Shown here one piece after another: positions 8,608-15,169 of a stretch of DNA of 15,169 bases. Under the pieces are notes generated by a model. It worked only from the letters and a program-made list of their open reading frames with translations, was not told the origin of the DNA and ran no database searches. The stretch's first letter is position 1. Every line of letters starts with the position of its first letter. The position numbers and the translations under genes were made by a program. This DNA comes from Chlamydomonas sphaeroides (taxonomy: Eukaryota > Chlorophyta > Chlorophyceae > Chlamydomonadales > Chlamydomonadaceae), in contig BDDC01002205.1 of NCBI GenBank assembly GCA_001662425.1, positions 1 to 15,169 on the forward strand. Direction: 5' to 3'.

Positions 8608-11600
8608 ATGTCCGTGGGCATGGCTTCGTCCATCTCCAAGCTGCGTACGCCCGCGGTGCTGGTCGCCCAGAATGGTTCTGGCACGCAGTATATGGCGTTG
8701 CCTAACTACATGGCCGACGAGGTGGAGCACAGCCGCGCGTCGCTGGTCGTTGCCATGTGCGCGCTCGGCCCGCGCACGAGCTGCACCGGCACGGCGGGGA
8801 CCGGGTGGGAGGCGGACGGCAGCAGCGTCGGTGGCGATGGCGACGGCGACGGCCCTGACGACTGCAGCAGCCCCGCCGCGGAGCCGCTGTGGGGCGCCGC
8901 AGCGCGGCACAGCCGCGTGCCCAGCGGCATGGAGCGCAACCCCTCCAGCAGCTCCTCCGTCTTCCGCCACCAGACGGCGCACAGCGCGCCACCCGGCGAC
9001 CTGCACCGCCGCCCCAGCTACACCGGCCCAGGCCCCGGCCCAGGCCCCGGCCCAGGCCCCGGCGGCAGCCCGCGGCACCAGTCGCTCGCGCACCGCCCGG
9101 CCTCGGCGAGGTCGGGCGCGCCCGGCCCTGAGTCCCCCGGGGCCGCGGCGCCGCGCGGCGTCCGCCGACCGCTCAGCGCCAGCGCCAGCAGCCAGGTGCG
9201 CCGCCCCGCCCTCGGCCCGCCGCTGCGCTGGACCCTCGCCAGCCCCGGCGCTCCCCTCCCGGCCTCGCCCGCCGCTAGGGTACCCAAAGCCAGCGGCCGC
9301 CGGCTCACATGACCGGCCGCAGCCCTAGGCCCTGCCGCTGCGGCCCGAGCTGCCCCGACCCCGACCCCGCCTGGGCGAGCCGCCCGCTCTCCTGCCTCCC
9401 CGCTTACCGCACCACCACCAACCCGGCCGCCCACAAACACCGCCGCCCTCACGCCCTCTTCGGCCCCCCCTCCCCGCCCTCCCGACCGCAGGCGCAGGTG
9501 CCCAACGGCCCAAGCGCCACCTCCGTCGCGGGTAGGGCCCCCGTAGGGACGCCGCCCGCGTATGACATCGGCCGCCGCCGCCGCCGCCGCAAAACCTGCC
9601 CCACCGCCGCGGTGCCCAGGGGGTGCCCAGGGGGGGGGCCGCAGGCCTCCTCCCTGCGGCACGGCTCCCCGCCCCCACCCACCCCCTTCCCCTTCCCGCC
9701 CGCTCCACCCCACCCGGCCCCAGGCTGCGACGACCTGGTGGCTGCGGTGACGGGCTGCATGGCGGCCCGCCACAGCCACAGCCACGCGGACGCGGACGAC
9801 GACAGCTTGGACGAGGAGGAGCTCGAGTGCGAGCTGGCGGCGGCGCAGGTGCGGCCGGGGCGGGGCGGGTCACGCGGCCGGGGGGGCGGCAATTGGGGCA
9901 CGGGTGCAAAGGGGAAGTGCAGGCCGGCCGTGCGCCGTGTTGGCACCCTGCATCCCCTGCCCTCCACCCCCTGCCCTCCACCCCCTGCCCTCCAACCCCT
10001 GCCCTCCCACCCCCTGCCCTCCACCCCCTGCTATCTGCCTCCGTGGGCGCAGGACAGCATGGCCCGCGCGCTTCAGATGGCCCGCTCGGGGCCGGCCTCA
10101 GCGGCAGCGGCAGCGGCAGCGGCAGCAGGGGGAGGCGGCGCATCGGGGCCGGCGTCGTCGTCGTCGTCGGTATCGCGGCCGCTGTCGGCGGCGGAGGGGC
10201 GGGCGAGCGGCGGGCAGCGGGGCAGCGGCGGGCGGGCGCCGATGCAGGTGTGCCGGGGGCTGGGGTCATGTGGGTCGGCGGGGGATGTGGGTCGGGGCGC
10301 GTTGTCAGCGGCGGCCGAGTCCCCGGGTGGCGGCGGCGGTGGAGACCCGTTCGCCTGCCTGCCGCACCCACACCGGCACCCGCCACCCCGCGACCCGCCC
10401 CCATGCTGCTGCCGCCCGCAGGTGGTGGAGGTGGAGATACGGCAGTCGCCCTCGGGGCGCGAGGGCTCGGGCTCCTCCCGCGGCCCGCCCGCAGGCTCGC
10501 CCGGGCTGGGCGGCGTCCGCCGGGTCGTCTCCAGCGGCGCCGCCAGCGCCGCGGACGCCGCCGCAGCCGCCGCCGCCGCAGCCGCAGCCACGCGGGCTGC
10601 ACCCGGCGGCCCGCGGACCAGCGGTCCCGGCAGCGCAGGCGCAGGCGCCGCCGGGGGCGCGGCGCCGCTGGTGGGCCGTGGCGCGAGCCACCCGGGCGTG
10701 CCCAGCGGCAGCGGCGGTGCGGGGGGCCCCCAGTCGCTGCCTGCGACCAGCTACAGCCACGGCCCCGGCCTAGGGGGCGGCGGCGGCGGGTCTGCGGGGC
10801 TGTGGTCGCTGCACGCCTCCTCGCCGCTCAGCCGGCCCGGCAGCACCTCCATGGCGGCCATGGCCGTGGTGGCGTCGGCCGCATCCTGGCGAGCGGGGCT
10901 GGGCGCCCCAGGCCACCGCGGCGGCGGGGGCCCCGGCTCCGGCTCCGCCAGCAGCTTTGACGCGGGCGCGGCGCCGGGCCACGCTGGCGGCGGCGCGGCG
11001 GCGGCGGTGGACCTGGAGGCCGCGGCGGCGGCGCCACCGGGGCGCGCACTGTCTGGCGGGGTGGCGGCGGGCCGCTCCTCTGTGGGCTCTGGCAGCTTCA
11101 AGGGGCTGCTCAAGCTGGCGAAAAAGGCCTTTCGCCGCTCCACACCCAGCGGCGGCTCGGCGGGGACAGCCGCGGCGGCGGCGCCGTCGCCGCCGCCAGA
11201 CGGGGAGCCCCAAGGGCCCGCCTCCCCGTCGGCCGGCGCGCCGGGGCTAGGGTCGCTGCCGGCGCCGTCGGCCTGCGCCGCCGCAGCCGCCGGCGCCAGG
11301 CCCTCGCGGCCCTTCATGTCGTCGCTGCCGTCGGCGCTCGTGCTGCCCTCGCCGCCCTCGCTGCTGTCCCCCACCGGCGACAGCCCGCACTTCCTCTCGC
11401 ACCACCACCTGCTCACGCCAGCCAGCAGCAGCCCTCAGCCGCAGCCGCACGCCTCGCAGCGGCAGCACAGCGCCTCGGAGGGCCCGCCGCAGGCCCCCGG
11501 CCCGGCCTCCGGGCATACCTCTGCTGGCGGCAGCGGCGGTGGCGGCGGCGGCGGCGGCGGCGGCGGCTGCTCCCCGGCGCAGCGGGTGCACAGCCTGTCT

Positions 11601-12130
11601 GAGGTGCCGGGCCCCGCCAGCCAGCCGCTGCACGGCCCGGGGCCCCGGGACGCAGGCGGCTCCCGCGCAGGCCCCGGGCCGCCGCTGCAGCGGCCGGGCA
11701 GCGAGCCGGGCACGCCCTGGCAGCAGCAGGGCCCGGGGCCGGGGGCCGGCGGCCGGCCGCAGGCGGGGCAGGGGGCGGGCGGGTCGCCGGGCGGCCTGGG
11801 CGGCGGCCGCAGGCAGCAGCCCGGCGGCTCGCCCGGGGGCAGCCCGGCGGCTGCACTGGAGGTGGGCCGCTACGGCTCCAGCTCCAGCGCAGGGGCGGGC
11901 GGCTGTCAGCGGCCGCAACCCGCAGCGGGCGAGGGGCCCGGCGGCAGCCCGGGCGGCAGCGGCGGCGGCAGCGCGGGGCCGAGCAGCCCGCTGGCGCCGC
12001 CGCCGCCGCCGGGCGGTTGGGGCGCCGGCGGCGGGCCGCCGCAGCGGCGGCGGCACACGGCGCTGGGCGGTGCCGCGAGCTCCGGGCTGCAGGTGCGGAG
12101 CCCTGCCCTCCTCCGGCATGATGCCCGTCA

Positions 12131-12194
<64 letters not shown>

Positions 12195-12870
12195 GTTCCC
12201 CCCCTCGTCATCCCTCCCCCATATCATCCCCCTCTCACCTTCCCCTCCCTGCCAGGTGACGGCGCACGTGCAGTCGTACCTGCACCAGGGCGGGGACCAG
12301 CAGGCGCTGGGGCTGGGGCTGGGGCAGGGGGACGGCATCCCACGGCGCTCCCTGCAGGGCGCGGCGGCGGTGGCGGCGGCAGGCGCCTCGTCGCCGGGCT
12401 CGCCCGGCTCGCCGGCGGCGACGGCCCCAGCGTCCCCGCTGCTCGGCGGTGCCGCGCGGTCGCCTCGCGCCTCGGCCCTCGCTGTCCAGGGCGGCGGAGG
12501 CGCGGCGGCTGCGTTTGCGTCGGCGCTGTCGCCGCAGCCGCCGCCGACGATGACCGCCAGTGCGCGGGGGCCCCGCAGCGGCGGGTTGCACGCGCCAGCG
12601 CCAGCGCCAGCCGGCGGGGGCGCACCGCCCCTGCCGCTGACGTCGCCCACAGCGCCGGCCTCCATGGCGGGCCCTGGCTCGAGCGGCCCCAGCCCGGGCC
12701 CGCGGTCTGGAAGCGCGCTGCTGCCGGCAGCCGAGGCGCCGCCGGCGAGCAGGGCGTCCGCAGCTGCTGGCGGCGGCAGCGGCGGCGGCGCTGGGGGCTG
12801 GCGCGGGGCCGACGGCGGCGGTTGGTCGGGGGCTGGGACGGTGCCGCCGGGGGACCGTGACATGTCGTGA
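8608..12870 (+). CDS. Large Gly/Ala/Pro/Ser-rich protein of unknown function, 6-exon model
   Basis: Proposed exons: 8608-9195, 9498-9531, 9724-9848, 10053-10247, 10422-12092, 12256-12870, about 1075 aa. All introns are GT-AG; donors 1, 3 and 5 are GTGCG and intron 4 is GTGTG. Phases join exactly. An in-frame TAA at 8557 supports a start at 8608; the ATG at 8620 has a better context. The protein is mostly low-complexity: a GP dipeptide run (residues about 140-151), Ala runs, an 11-Gly run and GGSPGG repeats. Less biased islands are the N-terminus (SKLRTPAVLVAQNGSGTQYM and after), an acidic DADDDSLDEEELECEL (exon 3), VVEVEIRQSP (start of exon 5), a basic SFKGLLKLAKKAFRRS, and VTAHVQSYLHQGG (exon 6). 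I recognise no family, signal peptide or membrane segment. It could be a disordered regulatory or scaffold protein, but that is only inference. The tiny exon 2 is the least certain part. Confidence 0.6.
9025..9060 (+). repeat. 12-bp coding repeat giving a Gly-Pro run
   Basis: Three perfect copies of a 12-bp unit (GGCCCA then GGCCCC) lie within exon 1 of the large gene and encode alternating Gly-Pro. Confidence 0.9.
9951..10030 (+). repeat. Intronic pyrimidine-rich minisatellite
   Basis: About five and a half copies of a 14-15 bp unit (CTCCACCCCCTGCC) fill the 3' half of intron 3 (9849-10052) and end 22 bases before the acceptor AG. The array supplies the polypyrimidine tract. Unit 3 has a C-to-A change and unit 4 an extra C. 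Confidence 0.9.
11535..11567 (+). repeat. GGC/GGT run coding for 11 glycines
   Basis: This trinucleotide run lies in exon 5 of the large gene. It is all GGC except the second codon, GGT, and is bounded by Ser and Cys codons. Confidence 0.9.
12131..12194 (+). repeat. (CCTG)16 microsatellite in intron 5
   Basis: Sixteen uninterrupted CCTG tetramers (64 bp) lie inside intron 5 (12093-12255) of the large gene, ending 61 bases before the acceptor. The length is not a multiple of three, and the array lies between a good GTGCGG donor and a pyrimidine-rich acceptor. Both points support an intron rather than coding sequence. Confidence 0.95.
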
Positions 12871-13371
12871 CCTGACGTGACGCAGAGCGCAGCGCATTGG
12901 ACTTGTGCTTGACGTGGGTCGAGGGGCGTGCTTCTTATGTGGTCGGCTAGGAGCTTTAAGCGAGCGGTCGCAACCACTGCTGCTGCGGCGGCAGATAGGC
13001 TGGCGGCACGGCGGCCAGCACTGCTGAAATGGCTCCCTACGGCCGGGGAATAATGCCGCGCCCTATGCTGGCATGGCAGGGTATCACCTCAATGTCTTGT
13101 GGACTGTGCACTGCTGCCGCCTGGGGCGCGCAGCTGGGGGGGCGGGGGGGCGTGAGCGGGGGGGCTGCACTTGGTGTGGGGGGTCAGGGAGTGGGGCAGG
13201 AGGTATGCAGTGGCGGGAAGTGCCAAGGGCGGTGGTGGGGCCAAGAGCGTGCGAGTCGATCCAATCGTCAGGAGCGGCCGGCGGATGGGAGTGCGCCCCT
13301 CCTGCGAGGGGAGTGCAACCCGCGGCCCATCGTGGGTCGCAGCCCCACGGGTTTGCTGCCTCTGTCGTGGG

Positions 13372-13402
13372 GTGTGTGTGCGTGTGTGTGTGTGTGTGTG
13401 TG
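13372..13402. repeat. (GT)n microsatellite
   Basis: A GT dinucleotide run of about 31 bases with one C interruption at 13381. Alternating purine-pyrimidine sequence of this length can adopt Z-DNA. Confidence 0.9.
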
Positions 13403-13722
13403 CTGGCGCCCGCCGGCCCGCGGGTGGCACACGTCGGGGGGCGCCGGGCGCGGATGTGCCGTTACTGCTGAGCGCGGGGCACGGGCACTGAGAAGGATGT
13501 CCGCTGCCACGGCTCCCCCTGCTCCATGCTGGGGTGGCGCGTCCGGGGGAGGCCCAGCGGCCCAGAGGCCTGCAGCGGCTGGGCGGGTGCGGGGGCGGGT
13601 GCTGCAGGGCAAGCCGTGCGACGCCACCCGCCGCCACTCCCCGGCCGCCCCCCGGGGGCCCACCGCTGACCTGATCTGCCGATGGCCCCCCTGGCTGTGA
13701 AACGGCGACCTCCGCTTTGCGG

Positions 13723-13727
13723 TGTAA
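13723..13727 (+). terminator. Candidate poly(A) signal TGTAA
   Basis: First TGTAA downstream of the stop of the large + strand gene, 853 bases away. The distance is long but possible for this group of algae. Confidence 0.3.
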
Positions 13728-14076
13728 TAGTAACAGCTACGGCGGCATCGCCTCATCAGCGGCCGAGCGGTGGCTGCGGCACTGAGGGCCCAGCGGCGAG
13801 GTGGCTGTGCCGCGGTGGTGGCCCCGGCGCCTGGTGCCTCAGGTGGCCCTGGCGTGTTTCTCACACGGGCGGACTTTGGGAAGACCGCCTTGCAACGAGC
13901 GCCCACACGAGCGCCCGCACGAGCCGTGCGCGGGCCCCCGGGCGGCAAGGTGACAGCGAGGTGGCAGCCGACAGGAGGGCGCAGTCGCAGCTGCAGCCAC
14001 GGCTGCTCACGCCGCAGCTCACCTGCCGTGCATGCCCCACCCAGCGCCGCCACCTCCTGCCCAGCACAGCCGCCAG

Positions 14077-14096
14077 CAGGCAGGCAGGCAGGCAGG
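14077..14096. repeat. (CAGG)5 microsatellite
   Basis: Five CAGG tetramers. This is the complement type of the (CCTG)16 array at 12131-12194. Confidence 0.9.
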
Positions 14097-14219
14097 CTCC
14101 ACGTCCATGCCGGCCCTGTCGACACACGAGGCTTGCCTGGCGACCCGCTTGCTCACGGGACACGCACTTGGCGGCCAGCATATGTCATATGTTGGTGACG
14201 GTAGACCCCATCACGCCTG

Positions 14220-14247
14220 TCAGGACGCAACGATGTCGACGTCCTGA
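14220..14247. repeat. 8-bp inverted repeat
   Basis: TCAGGACG at 14220-14227 pairs perfectly with CGTCCTGA at 14240-14247 around a 12-base loop. The loop includes a GTCGAC-like stretch. A CATATGTCATATG near-palindrome lies about 30 bases upstream (14179-14191). This could be a small hairpin, with no assigned role. Confidence 0.6.
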
Positions 14248-14645
14248 TGCCGTGGGGTCTGCCGCCTTTCTTGGAGCAGGGGCCCCGCCCCCCGGCCCAT
14301 GCATGGCGGCACCGCAGCCCGCCTGGCCCCTCCACGCGCGCAACCCAGTGGGCCCTCCCGAGCCGTGCTGGGGGTTGTGTGCTGGGGGCGCTGCAGCCAG
14401 CAGGACGTGCCGCCGTACCCTCCCGCCCGCCCGGCAGGCGGCTGGCGGCGGTGTGGACGTGTGGCGGTGTCGGTTGTCGGTGTCGCACGCAGGGGCGCTG
14501 GGGCTGCCGTCGCGCCGCCTCACTCCCCCCCTGCAGCCGCACAGGCCGCACAGCACCGGATGCGTGCCCTTCCATTCAAGGGGGGAGGGGGGGGTAAAGG
14601 GGGCCAGGTGCGCCCTGCGGCCCAGCGGCCCCGGTGCTGACGCAG

Positions 14646-14714
14646 GGCTGCGGCGGTGATGGCTGCGGCGGTGGTGGCTGCGGCGGTGGTGGCTGCGGCG
14701 GTGGTGGCTGCGGC
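14646..14714. repeat. 15-bp minisatellite, about 4.6 copies
   Basis: Tandem units of GGCTGCGGCGGTGGT, the first ending GAT. On the minus strand one frame reads as repeated SHHRR. No gene context supports translation. Confidence 0.9.
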
Positions 14715-15137
14715 CAGCCGGCCAGTGCGCAGGACACAGGCGGCTGCTTGGCACTGTAGGACCCGCGTGCAAGTCATGGAGGCGGCTGCTGCTTGTTACC
14801 GGACAGCCGCTGGCCCCCCCGCCTGCCTGCTCTGCGCCACCTGCTGCGGCGCCGGCCCCCTGCCTGGCCGCCATGGCCCCGAGGCCCCGCTCCACACCAG
14901 GCAACGCCGCCCCCCGGCCCCACAGCCACACCCACACCCGCCCCTAGCCCCGCCGCGGCATCGGCAGCGCTGCGGCCACCCACACGCCCCCAGCCACAGC
15001 CGCCCACAGCAACCCTGCGCCAGCCTCAAGGCCTCCGCAGCCCCCATGGGCACTACTGCAGCTCGGGGTGGGGCGGGGAGCCTCGCGGTGCGGCAGTCGG
15101 GGCGCGGCAGCGGGGGCTGCCACTGCACACGGGCACT

Positions 15138-15169
15138 GGGGGGGGGGGGGGGTTGCACCCCCCCCCCCC
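15138..15169. repeat. Poly-G/poly-C inverted repeat at the window end
   Basis: Fifteen Gs, TTGCA, then at least twelve Cs running to the last base. The arms are perfectly complementary around a short loop. Such a structure blocks many polymerases and often coincides with assembly breaks. Confidence 0.9.

Larger units (their letters stand above)
12871..13727 (+). other. Presumed 3'UTR of the large gene
   Basis: The first TGTAA after the stop codon is at 13723-13727, giving a 3'UTR of about 850 bases if it is used. The stretch has a balanced part (12870-13110), then G-runs near 13137-13165 and a GT microsatellite at 13372-13402. No supportable gene is seen on either strand. Confidence 0.4.
13728..15169. 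other. GC-rich repetitive stretch without a supportable gene
   Basis: Open frames of up to about 325 codons exist on both strands (for example 13682-14659 plus, 14185-14937 minus), but they overlap one another, lack recognisable domains and contain translated simple repeats. The stretch holds a (CAGG)5 run, an 8-bp inverted repeat, a 15-bp minisatellite, G-runs at 14580-14605 and the poly-G/poly-C inverted repeat at the end. Confidence 0.5.

Noticed and set aside
9325..10602. Minus-strand open frame of 425 codons
   Set aside because: It is Arg/Pro-rich and antisense to the large gene, translating the intronic minisatellite. No coherent domain is seen.
9309..12860. Single uninterrupted + frame of 1183 codons as an intronless gene
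   Set aside because: It translates Pro-rich intron sequence and the CCTG array (as Leu-Pro-Ala-Cys repeats), starts in the middle of what fits as intron 1, and ends in a different frame from the well-supported last exon.
11247..12977. Minus-strand open frame of 576 codons
   Set aside because: It lies antisense to exons 5-6 of the large gene, is low-complexity, runs through the (CCTG)16 array as a repeated Arg/Gln-Ala-Gly peptide, and has no splice logic. It is a product of high GC.
13268..14937. Long frames on both strands near the right end (285, 325 and 250 codons)
   Set aside because: They overlap each other, include translated GT, CAGG and 15-bp repeats, and have no domain or splice support.
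1..15169. tRNA, rRNA, CRISPR or bacterial-type operon
   Set aside because: Reading both strands, I found no B-box-like GGTTCGA element in a cloverleaf context, no rRNA segment and no regularly spaced repeats with spacers. The intron-bearing genes point to a eukaryotic nuclear genome.

Overview
The window looks like nuclear DNA of a GC-rich green alga, most probably a chlamydomonadalean (Chlamydomonas/volvocine-type) chlorophyte. Evidence: the base composition is very GC-rich, and a conserved gene is cut by five short GT-AG introns with GTGAG/GTGCG-type donors. Its product is the elongation factor-like GTPase EFL, which many chlorophytes carry in place of canonical EF-1alpha. TGTAA, the usual green-algal poly(A) signal, lies downstream of that gene, and simple repeats are abundant. 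The species cannot be fixed from sequence alone.

Layout. Positions 1-2440 are GC-rich and repeat-rich (a 7-bp minisatellite, CA/GT runs, a G/C palindrome) with no gene I can support. Positions 2440-3160 have lower GC and look like the promoter and 5' leader of the EFL gene, possibly with a 5'UTR intron. Positions 3161-5261 carry the complete EFL gene on the + strand: six coding exons, 463 aa. Its 3'UTR probably ends just after a TGTAA at 5670. Positions 5.7-8.2 kb are an accessory-looking interval of mixed composition. It has ambiguous open frames on both strands, two of the window's three copies of a dispersed module encoding a KAKAREGST-like peptide, short direct repeats and a TATA box, but no confident gene. 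Positions 8.18-8.6 kb form an AT-richer promoter-like island.

Positions 8608-12870 hold a second, large + strand gene, modelled here as six exons encoding about 1075 aa. The product is extremely Gly/Ala/Pro/Ser-rich, mostly disordered, and not a family I recognise. Its introns are compact, and two contain tandem pyrimidine-rich repeats close to the 3' splice site. From 12.87 kb to the end I see only a presumed 3'UTR and repetitive GC-rich sequence, finishing in a poly-G/poly-C inverted repeat that may mark an assembly edge.

The two supported genes share orientation but nothing links them in one pathway. EFL is a translation housekeeping gene and the second gene is of unknown function. I found no convincing novel multi-gene system. 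The most interesting items are the dispersed KAKAREGST module and the repeat-rich introns and tandem splice acceptor of the large gene.
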